A DNA stretch of 56,139 nucleotides. It comes from a candidate division TM6 bacterium SOIL31. Lineage in GTDB: Bacteria > Babelota > Babeliae > Babelales > Vermiphilaceae. A model generated the notes under the pieces. The model was given only the letters and a program-made list of their open reading frames with translations, was not told where the DNA came from and made no database searches. The DNA is taken from positions 1 through 56,139 of the forward strand of contig LDIY01000003.1 of NCBI GenBank assembly GCA_001468865.1. Direction: 5' to 3'. The translations under genes were made by a program, and so were the position numbers. Shown in pieces: positions 21,901-31,156 of this stretch (position 1 is the first letter of the stretch; every line of letters starts with the position of its first letter).

Positions 21901-24368
21901 TTAAGATCAGTCGCATCAGTGGCAAGTGTAATATCATTAGCATTATTAACAAGAGCAAAGTGAGTTCCGTTAATTAATGTTTTAAAGTTAAGAGTGTTAC
22001 CCGTTTTATCTCTAAAAATAAGACCGGTTCCTGCGCCCACGTTAGCACCAGTTGTCATGTTAGGCAGAGAGAAAAGTGAAAAGAATATAGGATCAGTATC
22101 AATGATTGCAAGTGGCGTATTACACAGCCAACTTGATCCCGCATACACTGTCCCTTGAAGTATCAACACATATGCTTGTCCTGCAGGATCTCCTGTATTA
22201 AAATCAGCTGGTCTTGTCCATGCACCAGCTTGTGCTACCCATAAACCATTTTCGACTGGGTTCGTTTGCGCAGTTAATAAAACGCGATCGTTTGCAACAA
22301 GCGTTACACCATCAATAGTTGGTAGACCACTCAATGTTTCATTAGCAACACTTACTACAACTGCAGGATCATGTGCAACAAGACCGCCTGAAACTGCTGC
22401 GTCCACATATGCTTTAGTTGCCGCATCAGTTGGATTACTCACCGTTCCTGCAATAGTAATTTCATTCGTAATAAAATTCCCAGAACCATCTCTCAAAACG
22501 ATAGTATTTGGCGTATTAGCACTTGTTGCAGTAGTAGCTGAATTAGCAACTTTACCCGCAGTGCTTATCGTTGCTAATTTTGTATCCACAATGCCTGCAG
22601 CAGGATCAACATCCGCATTAACAATTAATGAGCTTGATAATAAGCCTGATCCGTTATTGTGAATAACGCCCGCCGGAGTAAATGATGGGATGCGTAAATT
22701 ACCATTAATAGTTTCGTCTTGTACAGATAAAGTACCGCTCACTGCCATATCTACCACTGACAAATTATTAACACATAAATTTGTCATACAATTGACAACT
22801 GTTAAGTTTTGTACCACCTCATTGTTAACTGATAATGTTCCAGTGACAGTTTCATCAGTAACTGACATATTAGTCACTTTTAAATTATTTATCACCGCAT
22901 CAGTTGCAGAAAGAGTGGTAGCGGTCAGATTGGTAACGATCTCATTATTAACTGAAAGCGTTCCCGTGACAGTCTCATCAGTAACGGAGAGATTAGTCAC
23001 TTTTAAGTTGTTTATCACCGCATCTGTTGCAGACAGAGTTGTAGCCGTCAGATTGGTAACGATCTCATTATTAACTGAGAGTGTACCAGTAACCGTCTCA
23101 TCAGTAGCTGATAAATTAGTCACTTTTAAGTTGTTTATCACTCCATTGGTGACAGAAAGACTTGTAGCAGTAAGATTGGTAACAATCTCATTATTAACGG
23201 AAAGTGTACCAGTGACTGTTTCATCCACAACTGATAGGTTAGTTACCTTTAAATTGCTTATCACTCCATTCGTTACAGAAAGACTGGTAGCAGTAAGATT
23301 AGTAACAATCTCATTATTAACTGAGAGGGTACCAGTTACTGTTCCATCAACAATTGATGCATTAGTCACTTTTAGATTGTTTATTACCGCGTCAGTTGCA
23401 GAAAAATTTGTTACTGTTAATTGAGAAACAACAGAAGATACAGCACCTGTTGCTCCTGTTGCTCCAGTACTACCCGTTGATCCTGTTGAACCTGTAGCAC
23501 CTGTCTGTCCTGTTGCACCCGTTGCTCCTGTAGCTCCGGTATTTCCAGAACCGCTAGCACCAGTTGCACCCGTTGCTCCTGTAGCTCCGGTCGCTCCAGC
23601 AATGCCAGTTATACCTACTACAGAACCACTAATTACTAAATCAACAACAGATAAATTATTAACACACAAATTATCCATGCAATTTGCTACTGCTAAATCA
23701 GTAACCGATAAACTATTTGCTGACACATTCGTTGCAAATAAATCACCTTCAACTGATAAGTCGCCTCGAATATTCACGTCATCTTTAAATATCGATGATT
23801 TACCAACTTTTAAATGTCCATGAAAATGAGCACCTTGTTTTCCATGTAGATGTTTATACAGAGTTGTTTTACCAATAACCTCAAGATTCTTATTGATAAC
23901 CAAAGTTCGCAAATGTCTGCGCGTTATAAAATCAGAATTAATTGTTAATGATCCATTCAAAACTAAGTCTATTATTGCATTAAGTTGAGCATCAATTTGA
24001 CGAAATTTTAATTCGTCGATAGTTCTATAATTTTTTTGTAAGACTGATTCTGCATATTGAAGAACTCCAACAAAAGCATCATATTCAGCACATAAAAATC
24101 CATCTTTAATATGGTTACGGAATTCATGGAGCAATGAATCTTTATTATTATCTAAAGCACTGATATCAGAAAGTAGTTCCGTCAGTGTACCTACATTATC
24201 TCCCAGATAGACATAGGCGTTATCGGCCTTATTACCAACAATCTCAGATTCTTGTTCGGCAATAGAACCTACGATATCCTGAGCCATTGCTGATAATGGC
24301 AATGGCGCTATTAACAACGAAAATGAGATTAATAATGCTGCCCATCGAGAACATTGAAAACGGGTCAT
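18927..24368 (-). CDS. Very large (1,813-residue) secreted modular fibre protein with S74 domain
   Basis: The start at 24368 is preceded by AAGGAG and opens a signal peptide ([20 protein letters not shown]). An in-frame ATG at 24449 would run back into the neighbouring gene and is not favoured. The layout mirrors the 2,619-residue neighbour: helical domain, LSV repeats, a short collagen run (about 250-310), five 41-residue repeats, three LIVNAD repeats, a tail-fibre-like domain ([17 protein letters not shown]), a long NTAVG array, S74 from about residue 1708 ([12 protein letters not shown]) and a short coiled coil. It is the closest paralogue of the 10941-18800 gene. Only 13 bases separate its start from the stop of the next gene and no hairpin lies between, so these two are probably cotranscribed. 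Confidence 0.9.
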   Translation of the reverse strand: MTRFQCSRWAALLISFSLLIAPLPLSAMAQDIVGSIAEQESEIVGNKADNAYVYLGDNVGTLTELLSDISALDNNKDSLLHEFRNHIKDGFLCAEYDAFVGVLQYAESVLQKNYRTIDELKFRQIDAQLNAIIDLVLNGSLTINSDFITRRHLRTLVINKNLEVIGKTTLYKHLHGKQGAHFHGHLKVGKSSIFKDDVNIRGDLSVEGDLFATNVSANSLSVTDLAVANCMDNLCVNNLSVVDLVISGSVVGITGIAGATGATGATGATGASGSGNTGATGATGATGQTGATGSTGSTGSTGATGATGAVSSVVSQLTVTNFSATDAVINNLKVTNASIVDGTVTGTLSVNNEIVTNLTATSLSVTNGVISNLKVTNLSVVDETVTGTLSVNNEIVTNLTATSLSVTNGVINNLKVTNLSATDETVTGTLSVNNEIVTNLTATTLSATDAVINNLKVTNLSVTDETVTGTLSVNNEIVTNLTATTLSATDAVINNLKVTNMSVTDETVTGTLSVNNEVVQNLTVVNCMTNLCVNNLSVVDMAVSGTLSVQDETINGNLRIPSFTPAGVIHNNGSGLLSSSLIVNADVDPAAGIVDTKLATISTAGKVANSATTATSANTPNTIVLRDGSGNFITNEITIAGTVSNPTDAATKAYVDAAVSGGLVAHDPAVVVSVANETLSGLPTIDGVTLVANDRVLLTAQTNPVENGLWVAQAGAWTRPADFNTGDPAGQAYVLILQGTVYAGSSWLCNTPLAIIDTDPIFFSLFSLPNMTTGANVGAGTGLIFRDKTGNTLNFKTLINGTHFALVNNANDITLATDATDLNTASTIVARDGSGNFSAGTITASLTGAASLNVLKAGDTMTGTLILPAGTAASPSLKFTGSTNTGLSAATVNQLSFDTNGSERMNISPTGAVTINGLNTTGVVHNSAAGLLSTSLIVNADVAAGAGIVDTKLATISTAGKVANSATTATSANTANAIVARDASGNFSAGTITASLTGAASLNVLKAGDTMTGALILPAGSAAAPSLRFTGSTNTGLSAATANQLSLDTNGTERMNISPTGVVTINGLSTTGVVHNSAAGVLSTSLIVNADVDPAAAIVDTKLATISTAGKVANSATTATSANTANAIVARNASGNFTTNMITIVGTTTNATDVATKAYVDSLVGTGGTNLNTPNTLVQRDSTGSFAAQVVSVVDSVVSGNITLSTEPSTTTAGNIRKGSSTFIHDAGTNNMFAGIDSGSLTTSGTGQNSGFGVSALDVISTGSSNTAVGYNSMGATTTGTNNTAVGANALATGIIANQNVAIGSGALQNHTSGPSVAIGYLAMNADTASSQNTAVGWSALTANTTGTSNTAIGFSSLLGNTTGVSNTAVGANSLAANTIGTSNTAVGFTALQVNTTGINNTAIGANALNSNLVGTTNTAIGFNALTASTVSGNTAVGSSSLAANTTGTSNTAVGSSSLAANTTGIENTAVGSSSLTANTIGTSNTAVGFTALQVNTTGINNTAIGANALNSNIVGTTNTAIGFNALTASTVSGNTAVGSSSLAANTAGTGNTAIGGSSLAANTTGNDNTAVGSQALVSNTTGIFNTALGEGTLFTNTTGSQNTAVGWEVLVNCTTGSNNTAIGSGALTNINTGSNNVAVGINAGNVLQTGSGNIYIDALAASAAESNTIRIGTSQTVCAIQGIRGATATGGIAVLVGATGILGTTTSSIRFKDNVEDMKNVSENIYKLRPVTFTYKEDETEALQYGLIAEEVDNIFPDLVAKDTNNEPYSVQYHILPVLLLNEMKKQQATIDQMKEAIASLQASVQEFIGRA
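19440..20605 (-). repeat. 51-base NTAVG repeat array with a 303-base internal duplication
   Basis: The block starting near 19755 recurs near 20058 (offset 303 bases, or 101 residues: five 17-residue units and one 16-residue unit). The sequences are almost identical. The paralogues at 8329 and 10941 carry the segment once. Confidence 0.85.
22812..23427 (-). repeat. Five tandem 123-base (41-residue) repeats
   Basis: Same unit as at 16825-17680, with five copies. Adjacent units differ mainly in the LSVTNGVI versus LSATDAVI segment. Confidence 0.87.
23437..23620 (-). repeat. Collagen-like Gly-X-Thr coding repeat
   Basis: About 60 codons of GATGATG-type triplets are interrupted once by GASGSGNTG. 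Confidence 0.85.
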
Positions 24369-24381
24369 CGCAACTCCTTTT

Positions 24382-25986
24382 TTAAAGATTATCTTTTTCA
24401 TAACCAACATGATCCATAAACAGTGCAATTTTTTCTTGTAATTTTGCAATAGCTTCTATCATTATGTGATTCGAAACCTTCAAATCATTCGTTTTTGCAT
24501 ACAGATCACCAATCATGTTCCGTTGTTTTTTTATTTCATTTAATAAAAGCACGGGCAAGATATGATATTGAACCGAGAGAGGATTGCCATCTTCATCATA
24601 TACCACGATTGCAGGAAAAACTTTCTCAACCTCTTCTGCAATAAGACCGAATTGTTCTGTATCGGTCGTATCATTTTTATACGTAAATGTAACCGGTCTT
24701 AACGCAAGAATACCAGAGGAGACATCATTCATATCCTTAATATTATGTTTTAATTTTTCTGAGGAGAGAGTAGTTCCAAGTTGTCCATTAGTATCAATCA
24801 CAACAGCTAAACCACTCAATGCTAAACTAACCCCTCTTATACCCTGAATAAAACAGGTCGATTGAGTACCACTAGTACCAATTCGTATGCTATTGGATTC
24901 AGATGCAGTACCACCAGAATTACTGATATAAATATTACCACTACCTGTGGTCAAAAGAGTTCCAGCACCACTACCAATTGCAATATTATTGCTACCTGTT
25001 GTGCAGCCATTTAACGCGTTATACCCTAGAGCCGTATTATTTGTACCGGTAGTATTTGCAGTTAAAGCGCTGGCACCAAGTGCACTATTAAAACCTGAAC
25101 CACTCGTCGTAAAATTACCCGCTGCAACGCCAATAAATGTATTGTTTGTTCCGTAATTATGGATAAATCTATTTGAACCTTTCATAATATTACCAGTAGT
25201 AGATGTACTCGGATCGGCGCTTAATACAAGATTGCCGCTATGAATACCATCAGTCATACTGATTGCACTTGCAGAGAAATTACCTGACCCATTACGCAAT
25301 ACAAGCGTACTTACCGTGTTGGCGCTCGTCCCAGCATTTGCAAGTACTGCTCCTGCAGCAATATTAGCAGCGGTTTGTCCTCCAACAGTGCTGACTACCG
25401 TTGCACCTTGAGTTCCTGTTACATCACCCACCAATGATCCAGAGAAGTTAGTTGCTGTTGTAGCAGTAGTCGCATTACCCATTAAACTTGCCGTAATAGT
25501 ACCCGCCGAAAAATTGCCAGAAGAATCACGTTTAACGATTGCACTTACTGTGTTAGCACTTGTTGCAGCATTGGCAAGCACGGTTGCAGCTGCAACATTA
25601 GCAGCAGTTTGTCCTCCCACCGCGCTCGTAACGGTAGCCCCTTGTGTTCCCGTTACATCACCAATCAATGATCCAGAAAAATCGATTGCTGTTGTTGCAG
25701 TTGTTGCATTACCGCTTAAATCTGCAGTAATGGTACCTGCAGAAAGATTCCCACTCACTAATAAATCAGCCACCGAAAGGCTTTCCGCTGAAACATCACC
25801 TGCTGATAGAAAATCCACATTGAGCGTATTGATACAGATACCATCAGGATCCACCGAAATGGCACCTACCGGACAAGCGCGCAACATCTCTATAAGATAT
25901 TGATCTGCAAAAACAGATTGAAAGAGAGTGACCATAAGAAACAAAGAAATGAACGTGAAACAGAAAGATCGCATGATCTTTATCAT
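24382..25986 (-). CDS. Secreted S74-domain fibre protein, first gene of the array
   Basis: The 534-residue product starts at an ATG (25986) preceded by AAAGGAAT. A signal peptide ([20 protein letters not shown]) leads into a short segment ending in [17 protein letters not shown]-type beta repeats. Repeats of [20 protein letters not shown] type and a small [15 protein letters not shown] block follow. The S74 domain begins near residue 408 ([12 protein letters not shown]) with [13 protein letters not shown] and [16 protein letters not shown], and a coiled coil ends the protein. It lacks both the large helical domain and the collagen run. As the most upstream member it probably starts the transcript that includes the 1,813-residue gene. 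Confidence 0.9.
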   Translation of the reverse strand: MIKIMRSFCFTFISLFLMVTLFQSVFADQYLIEMLRACPVGAISVDPDGICINTLNVDFLSAGDVSAESLSVADLLVSGNLSAGTITADLSGNATTATTAIDFSGSLIGDVTGTQGATVTSAVGGQTAANVAAATVLANAATSANTVSAIVKRDSSGNFSAGTITASLMGNATTATTATNFSGSLVGDVTGTQGATVVSTVGGQTAANIAAGAVLANAGTSANTVSTLVLRNGSGNFSASAISMTDGIHSGNLVLSADPSTSTTGNIMKGSNRFIHNYGTNNTFIGVAAGNFTTSGSGFNSALGASALTANTTGTNNTALGYNALNGCTTGSNNIAIGSGAGTLLTTGSGNIYISNSGGTASESNSIRIGTSGTQSTCFIQGIRGVSLALSGLAVVIDTNGQLGTTLSSEKLKHNIKDMNDVSSGILALRPVTFTYKNDTTDTEQFGLIAEEVEKVFPAIVVYDEDGNPLSVQYHILPVLLLNEIKKQRNMIGDLYAKTNDLKVSNHIMIEAIAKLQEKIALFMDHVGYEKDNL

Positions 25987-26096
25987 AAAAATTCCTTTTG
26001 TGAAAGAAAGTATTATCGCATTCGATTCTTGAATGAACTAATTTACAAATGCAAGAGTTTTTTACTTTTTCTCAAAAGAGTTTTTATGACTGCAGA

Positions 26097-27329
26097 TCAG
26101 ACCGGGAGGTATTTATTATAAACAGCTAAATTATGATGAAGACACGGATTTTCTGGAGCTGTTTCCATTGCTTTAAGCACGGCTTGTCTTCCTAAAGCGT
26201 ATTCACCTGCATACAATGCACATTGGCCGAGAATATCATAGCGTAAATAATCATATATTTTCTTTTCAACAAACAAACTATGAGCATAAGGATAAGGAAG
26301 CTGTGCAGCGCGTATTGCAAATAGATAGGCAATTGCATGCTGGTTATTACGAATATAATAACATGCAATCCTAAAAAGAGGCTCAGCACGAAGCGGTAAT
26401 ATATTATGCGCTTGCAAATAATAATGTAACGCATCTTGCCATGTATATTTCTTATCTTTATCCGTTGATTCTTCAAGATAGTATTCAATTGCATACCCAA
26501 TGCGATAGGCAGCCAAATATTTTTCTTCACTGAGCGGACCAAGCTCAAATCTTTTTTTGTAATATAAAATAGCTTCTTCCCAGGCATGTAAAAACTGACA
26601 CGTTTGACCCAAATAAAATAATGTTCGTGGATTCTCTGGATCATCCTCATGACTTTTTTTGAGTAAAGCATAATCCCGTATAAGACGCGCGCGCGATTTT
26701 TCCTTACCACATTCTTGAGGTGCATATTCAAAATAAAAGGAAGATGGTACTACTCCACCAGGGCTTGTCATTATTGTTTCATGTACCGGGCCAGTATAAC
26801 GTACATTATGGCCTATACGCATAAGCCTCACCACATAATTATTGATAGAATCTTGAACCGTAAAAAGTCGGGTTAAGTAACAACTGCCTGTAGAATCTGG
26901 CGCAATATCTACATTTTGTTTGCAAAAATCAATAAGGGTTTCAACACCATGCGTGTACCATTCTGCATCAAGCATAAGAAGAAAGGTATGACCAGCAAAA
27001 AGCTGCTCTGACAAATCTAATGCCCGATTACGCGAGGTGGAAAAGTCTACGAAAGGTTCTTCTACGATGTGAGCATTATCGACTTCTGATTCTTTAAAGT
27101 AATTCTTTACTTTTTCTTGTGTTCCATCGGTGGAACCGGTATCAAAGACAAGAAATGATTGCAAACCTGCATCAACAAACGGTTTGAGGGTTGGCACAAT
27201 AACATCAACTTCGTTTTTAACCATGATAACAATGGCAAGAAGATTATCATGCTTATCACTACATGATACATTGTGACTTAAAATGGAAATTACACAAAAT
27301 AAAATAGAAACAATGATGAGATTCTTCAT
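26097..27329 (-). CDS. Family 2 glycosyltransferase with N-terminal signal sequence and TPR-like C-terminus
   Basis: The product is 410 residues, taking the ATG at 27329 after AGGAGTGAT. Residues 1-24 form a hydrophobic signal sequence or anchor (LIIVSILFCVISILS). The GT2 nucleotide-sugar fold follows at about 30-230: AIVIMVKNEVDVI, the FDTGSTDGTQE loop, and MLDAEW in the position of the DxD metal/sugar-binding motif. Residues 235-410 are helical repeats with TPR-like signatures (PRTLFYLGQTCQ, AWEEAILYYKKRFEL). GT2 enzymes usually work in the cytosol on activated sugars, so an N-terminal export signal is odd; it may be an anchor with an inward-facing domain, or the protein may be exported. 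It lies next to the Ser/Thr-rich fibre array, so fibre glycosylation is possible but unproven. Confidence 0.8.
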   Translation of the reverse strand: MKNLIIVSILFCVISILSHNVSCSDKHDNLLAIVIMVKNEVDVIVPTLKPFVDAGLQSFLVFDTGSTDGTQEKVKNYFKESEVDNAHIVEEPFVDFSTSRNRALDLSEQLFAGHTFLLMLDAEWYTHGVETLIDFCKQNVDIAPDSTGSCYLTRLFTVQDSINNYVVRLMRIGHNVRYTGPVHETIMTSPGGVVPSSFYFEYAPQECGKEKSRARLIRDYALLKKSHEDDPENPRTLFYLGQTCQFLHAWEEAILYYKKRFELGPLSEEKYLAAYRIGYAIEYYLEESTDKDKKYTWQDALHYYLQAHNILPLRAEPLFRIACYYIRNNQHAIAYLFAIRAAQLPYPYAHSLFVEKKIYDYLRYDILGQCALYAGEYALGRQAVLKAMETAPENPCLHHNLAVYNKYLPV

Positions 27330-27413
27330 TATCACTCCTTTTTGATATGTTCTGGAACGTACCAAGAAAGAAGATAAATAACAAGAGCAATATGATGAGA
27401 TGGATTAAAAAAA

Positions 27414-27445
27414 CCACCGCACTAACAGTTAAGTTAGTGCGGTGG
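27414..27445. terminator. Strong bidirectional hairpin terminator
   Basis: A perfect 13-bp stem (CCACCGCACTAAC/GTTAGTGCGGTGG) with a 6-base loop is flanked by A7 on the left and A6 on the right. On the minus strand the stem is followed by a run of seven T, so it should end transcripts coming from recF. Confidence 0.85.
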
Positions 27446-27462
27446 AAAAAAGGAGAGTAGTA

Positions 27463-27507
27463 ATGAAGCCTAAATCAAGTTTTGTGCGTCCCAGAAGCAA
27501 TTATTAG
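27463..27507 (+). CDS. Possible 14-residue leader-like peptide
   Basis: ATG-to-TAG ORF (MKPKSSFVRPRSNY) with AAGGAG seven bases upstream, directly after the 27414-27445 hairpin. No plus-strand gene follows for 3.6 kb, so a leader role is doubtful. The strong ribosome site is the only support. Confidence 0.2.
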   Translation: MKPKSSFVRPRSNY

Positions 27508-27666
27508 TATTAAGATTAAACATTATTTCAGAAAAGTCAAAGTTATTTTAATTAATTTATGTTGGTATCTTCGGATAAATCAAAAATAATTCTCAATTAA
27601 TATATATCAAAAAGCCAGATTCGTCAAAAAAGACGATAAGTGAAGACTTTTTGCCTCTGGAAAAAT

Positions 27667-28776
27667 TCACATAGAAATTATTTTAAAAGGAGCTTGAGAC
27701 GCAATAAGTGTGCTTTCTAACGCACTATTGCGGACAGGAGAGGTAAAAATAAGCTGGCAGTTTAGCTCAAAAAGAGCTGAAAGCAGGGCTTTGCCCCGTT
27801 CAACATCAAAATCGGTCATAAAATCATCTAAAAGGAAGATTATAGGACCATTTTTAAGAATAAGTTGCTTAATTTGGGCTATTTTGATCAAAAGAACGAT
27901 CATTTTCTGCTGCCCCCGGGATGCATAGGCTCGGGATTTTTTACCTTCTAAAGTAATGGTAAAATCATCAACATGAGCTCCAAAAAGAGAACGTTTAAAG
28001 AAAATTTCTGATTTCATTAAATCTTGCAGAGATCCGCTTTTGTGCAAAAACTGCTCAAATGATAAATCGCTTGATTTTTTTGCTTGATAAGTAAAGGAGA
28101 TTGAAACATTCTTATCAATATAATGATAGAGCATTTTATTGACTTGTGTTTCTAATTGAGCCAAAAATAATTTACGAGCACTTTGAATAATGGCAGTATA
28201 TTCCCACAATTTTTTAGTCCAAATAAAATAGCTTTCTGGATCAATACTATCTTTTTGAAACAATGCATTACGATTTTCAAGTATTACGCGGTATTCACGC
28301 ATTTTTGCCAGATACTCGGCATCATCAAGCAATAATGCCTGATCCATAAAAGCTCGCCGTTCCTCGGGGCCATCTTGAACTAACTTCAAATCATCTTCGG
28401 TAAGACTGACAATACGATAATATGATAATAAATCTTTATATGAAACCGTCGTTTTATTATCAACCTTCACCAAACGCTTATTATTTGCAAAACCAATTTG
28501 AATAGTATGATCAACGCCATTACCTTCTATCACTTCTCGGATCAAGAATTTTACAAAAAAAGATTCTTTGCCTAAAGCAACCAGATCTTTGGAGGTATTG
28601 GTTCTGAATGAACGCAAATAACAACCATAATACAATGCTTCAAGCAAAGATGTTTTTCCGGCACCATTTGCGCCACAAATTAGTATTATCGGGCTATCCA
28701 AATCAACCATTATCTGATCAAAACAGCGAAAATCTTTTAAATAAACATTCGCCAGTTGCAATTGACTATTTTCCAT
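27667..28776 (-). CDS. recF: DNA replication/repair protein RecF
   Basis: 369 residues, normal for RecF. This SMC-like ATPase binds gapped DNA and helps load RecA through RecO and RecR. Walker A is GANGAGKTS at residues 35-43. The ABC-type signature is seen as YASRGQQKMIVLL (about 285) and Walker B as IIFLLDDFMTDFD (about 313). The N-terminus (LQLANVYLKDFRCF) is typical of the family. It follows dnaN on the same strand after 98 bases, the common dnaN-recF order, though neither dnaA nor gyrB is adjacent here. The 98-base gap contains a repeated GGGGTCCCC motif. Confidence 0.95.
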   Translation of the reverse strand: MENSQLQLANVYLKDFRCFDQIMVDLDSPIILICGANGAGKTSLLEALYYGCYLRSFRTNTSKDLVALGKESFFVKFLIREVIEGNGVDHTIQIGFANNKRLVKVDNKTTVSYKDLLSYYRIVSLTEDDLKLVQDGPEERRAFMDQALLLDDAEYLAKMREYRVILENRNALFQKDSIDPESYFIWTKKLWEYTAIIQSARKLFLAQLETQVNKMLYHYIDKNVSISFTYQAKKSSDLSFEQFLHKSGSLQDLMKSEIFFKRSLFGAHVDDFTITLEGKKSRAYASRGQQKMIVLLIKIAQIKQLILKNGPIIFLLDDFMTDFDVERGKALLSALFELNCQLIFTSPVRNSALESTLIASQAPFKIISM

Positions 28777-28780
28777 ATAA

Positions 28781-28862
28781 ATGGGGTCCCCATAAAAATA
28801 TCCCCAATTTCACTTCGTTCCATCGGGGTCCCCATGTAAAAAGAAACGGAATATGGGGTATA
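28781..28862 (+). repeat. GGGGTCCCC / TGGGGTATA repeat element between dnaN and recF
   Basis: ATGGGGTCCCCAT (28781-28793) and GGGGTCCCC (28825-28833) are followed 20 bases later by TGGGGTATA (28854-28862). The second part matches the arrangement at 47857-47895 and, on the other strand and less exactly, at 30055-30095. Confidence 0.55.
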
Positions 28863-28874
28863 AAAAATGTGGTA

Positions 28875-30008
28875 TTATTCATGAGTTTGTGCTACAGGCA
28901 TCACCAGATAAAACATAGAATAGGCGCTACCTTCATTGGTACCTTGCGCATCGAAAATAATCGGTTTTGATTTACCTTGTAAATAAAATTGTATTTGTTC
29001 ACCGGGAAAAACTTGTAATCCATTCAACAAATAGGGCGCATAAAAACGAATATCACATTCAGATCCAGTAAAATCAAAGAGAGGAACTTCCTCTTCTAAG
29101 GTGCCTACTTCTTTATTGTGCAAGGATACCTTGAGCTTTTCTGAACCAAATGCAAAAGTTGTTGCAATAAACTGCCCAGAAAGAAGGCATGATGAGCGAC
29201 GGAGCGTTTTTATAAAATGAGAACGTTCAACACGAGCAGGAACAAAATCTTTTTTATCTAAAATTCCGCCATATGCAGGAAAGCCATCAACGAGTAACTT
29301 GGTGAAAAAATTGAATGATTCGCCGGATACAACCAATTGATTACCGCATAAACCAAGAAAAATAGTAGCATCATTACTGCTTTCTAAAATTTTTTTAACT
29401 TCAAATACCGCTCGGCGCGGAAGCAACCATTTACGTGATTCTTCTAAGGTATAATTATCGGTTTGTACTTGCGCAAGACAGTGGCCATCACTTGCAGTCA
29501 TTTTCATTTCTGATTCAGATATTTCTAGCAACAAACCATTTAAAGATGAATTGGCATTGTTCTGCGGAATTAAAAACGCTACTTTATTCAAAAGTTCAAG
29601 AACAAATGGAGCATTCAATTGCATTAAGTTTTCAATACGCTCAGGAAATGGCGGAAAGTTTTGCGCATCTTGAATATTCAGAACAACATTCACTAACCCT
29701 GCTTTAACAAGTAAAGATGTATCATCAAGAATAAAAGTTATATCACCTTCAAGTTCTTTGACTAAATCAAAAAGACGCCTGCCAGAAACCAAAAACATGC
29801 GAGTGTCATCCACATCGCATTCTTTGAGAAGATAGCTCGCTTGCAAACTAATTTCTAAATCAGTACTCTTTAAAACTAATTCTTTGTGACCCACCTGAAA
29901 CAGAATGGTAGTTGTTGCATCAAGCGTTGTGCGCTTGGTGCAAATTGGCTGCATGGAGGATAAAATAGAGAGGAGCGGTTTTTGTTCTACAACAAATATA
30001 TTTTTCAT
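28875..30008 (-). CDS. dnaN: DNA polymerase III beta subunit (sliding clamp)
   Basis: 377 residues, close to the usual ~366-380, so the three clamp domains are complete. The ring-shaped dimer encircles DNA and tethers the replicative polymerase. Recognisable segments are LKSTDLEISLQASY near residue 55, VSGRRLFDLVKEL (about 78), MTASDGHCLAQVQ (about 173) and the C-terminal FYLVMPVAQ, the hydrophobic end that lies near the partner-binding pocket. AAGGGAATTTA precedes the ATG. It is upstream of recF on the same strand, and the pair may be transcribed together. Confidence 0.96.
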   Translation of the reverse strand: MKNIFVVEQKPLLSILSSMQPICTKRTTLDATTTILFQVGHKELVLKSTDLEISLQASYLLKECDVDDTRMFLVSGRRLFDLVKELEGDITFILDDTSLLVKAGLVNVVLNIQDAQNFPPFPERIENLMQLNAPFVLELLNKVAFLIPQNNANSSLNGLLLEISESEMKMTASDGHCLAQVQTDNYTLEESRKWLLPRRAVFEVKKILESSNDATIFLGLCGNQLVVSGESFNFFTKLLVDGFPAYGGILDKKDFVPARVERSHFIKTLRRSSCLLSGQFIATTFAFGSEKLKVSLHNKEVGTLEEEVPLFDFTGSECDIRFYAPYLLNGLQVFPGEQIQFYLQGKSKPIIFDAQGTNEGSAYSMFYLVMPVAQTHE

Positions 30009-30049
30009 TAAATTCCCTTATGAAATAAGCATACATTCCATTATAGCTA

Positions 30050-30096
30050 ACCAAACCCCATGTTTCAATGCTTTTTCAAACGGAGACCCCAATTTA
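30050..30096 (-). repeat. Third, divergent copy of the GGGGT element, upstream of dnaN
   Basis: Read on the minus strand: GGGGTCTCC, 21 bases, then TGGGGTTTG. The spacer has GTTT and AAAC ends and could fold. It sits in the 160-base gap between the Xer gene and dnaN. Confidence 0.4.
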
Positions 30097-30168
30097 AGAA
30101 AGAAAAAATAAATCTTATGCATCATTAATTTAGAGGGCGCCCAGCTGAAGCCACAGGCGTAAGTTGGG

Positions 30169-31068
30169 CTAAGATCGCGGATGCTTTTTATCATAAATTT
30201 TGCGCAATTGCGATGTTTCCACGTGCGTATATACTTCAACCGTAGTAATTTCTTCATGTCCCAGCAATACTTGCAACGAACGCAAATCAACTCCTTTTTC
30301 AAGCATGTGGGTTGCAAAAGAATGGCGCAGCTGATGCGGCGATATTGCCCGCTTTATCCCAACCTGCTCACATAATTTCTTTAAAATTATCCAACATGAT
30401 TGGCGAGAAATGGGTTTCACCTTTTTTCCATATATTACCGGAAACAAATAAATAGGATCGGCAATAGATACAACTTCATGCGCATGCTTTTGCAAATAAT
30501 CGTGCACCATAATCATTATCGTTTGCGGCAAAGGGATCATGCGCTGCCTGCCGCCTTTCCCTTCAATGGAAATAAAGCGTGTATCAAAATGGATATCGGA
30601 AATCCTTATATTAATCAGTTCGCTCACACGCATGCCAGAACTATAAAGAAGATATAACATCAATGAATTACGAATCCCCAGTGGCGTTCGATCTTTTTCT
30701 GAATGGGCTAATAGATTACTCACTTCATCTTGACTCAGATGCGTTGGAAGACGCTTTTCAATTTTAGGAATATAAAGCTCTTTGGCGCTGTTTTTTATAT
30801 CAAAATGTTGCGCTAAATACAGAAAGAATGTTTTTAAGGTGGAAATTTTGCGCGCAATGCTACGCGCAGAGAGTTTAAGACCATGCAAATGATGAACAAA
30901 AGCCTTAAGATCGTCACCAGTGAGGGTTTTTAAAGAGATATTATTTTTTTGTAAAAACCCCATAAATTGATTCATATCTCTTTTATATGAAAAGAAGGTG
31001 TTATTAGAAACTCGCTTTTCCGTTAAAAGATATGCTTCAAATTTCGTTTGATACTGTCTTGCATCCAT
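30169..31068 (-). CDS. xerD: Tyrosine site-specific recombinase, XerC/XerD family
   Basis: About 299 residues when started at the ATG at 31068, which follows AAGGATAAACA; an in-frame ATG at 31122 is less supported. The N-terminal SAM-like core-binding domain (FEAYLLTEKRVSNNT) is followed by the catalytic domain. The full active-site set is visible: Arg in SSGMRVSELI, Lys in EGKGGRQRMIPL, His/Arg in HQLRHSFATHMLEKG, His in LLGHEEIT and the nucleophile Tyr in VEVYTHV. Length and the absence of neighbouring mobile genes favour the housekeeping enzyme that resolves chromosome dimers at dif rather than a phage integrase. XerC versus XerD cannot be settled here. Confidence 0.88.
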   Translation of the reverse strand: MDARQYQTKFEAYLLTEKRVSNNTFFSYKRDMNQFMGFLQKNNISLKTLTGDDLKAFVHHLHGLKLSARSIARKISTLKTFFLYLAQHFDIKNSAKELYIPKIEKRLPTHLSQDEVSNLLAHSEKDRTPLGIRNSLMLYLLYSSGMRVSELINIRISDIHFDTRFISIEGKGGRQRMIPLPQTIMIMVHDYLQKHAHEVVSIADPIYLFPVIYGKKVKPISRQSCWIILKKLCEQVGIKRAISPHQLRHSFATHMLEKGVDLRSLQVLLGHEEITTVEVYTHVETSQLRKIYDKKHPRS

Positions 31069-31156
31069 GTTGTTTATCCTTTTTTTGTTTGAATTATGGT
31101 AATGTATACAAAGCTTATCCAAAATTTAACAACATAGAAACTTTATGGGTTTTTTC

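Larger units (their letters stand above)
27330..27666. other. Gene-poor gap between recF and the glycosyltransferase gene
   Basis: The gap holds a strong hairpin at 27414-27445, a 14-codon plus-strand ORF at 27463-27507 with a good ribosome site, and an AT-rich remainder. Near 27605-27660 a weaker minus-strand hairpin (TCGTC/GACGA, nested in CCAGA/TCTGG and followed by CTTTTTG) may terminate recF. No tRNA or known riboswitch is evident. Confidence 0.6.

Noticed and set aside
26000-26096. Sixth array-type hairpin upstream of the first fibre gene
   Set aside because: Only degenerate pieces (CTCTTG and CAAGAA 24 bases apart) are present, so I do not call a terminator.
26192-26731. Alternative 179-codon frame inside the glycosyltransferase gene
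   Set aside because: Same strand but another frame; basic, low-complexity and without a ribosome site, while the GT2 frame has clear family motifs.
30009-30168. Replication origin next to dnaN
   Set aside because: No cluster of DnaA boxes (TTATNCACA-type) or AT-rich unwinding block could be made out in this gap.
30018-30317. 99-codon minus-strand frame over the 3' end of the Xer gene
   Set aside because: It overlaps the Xer catalytic-domain coding sequence in another frame and has no start signal.
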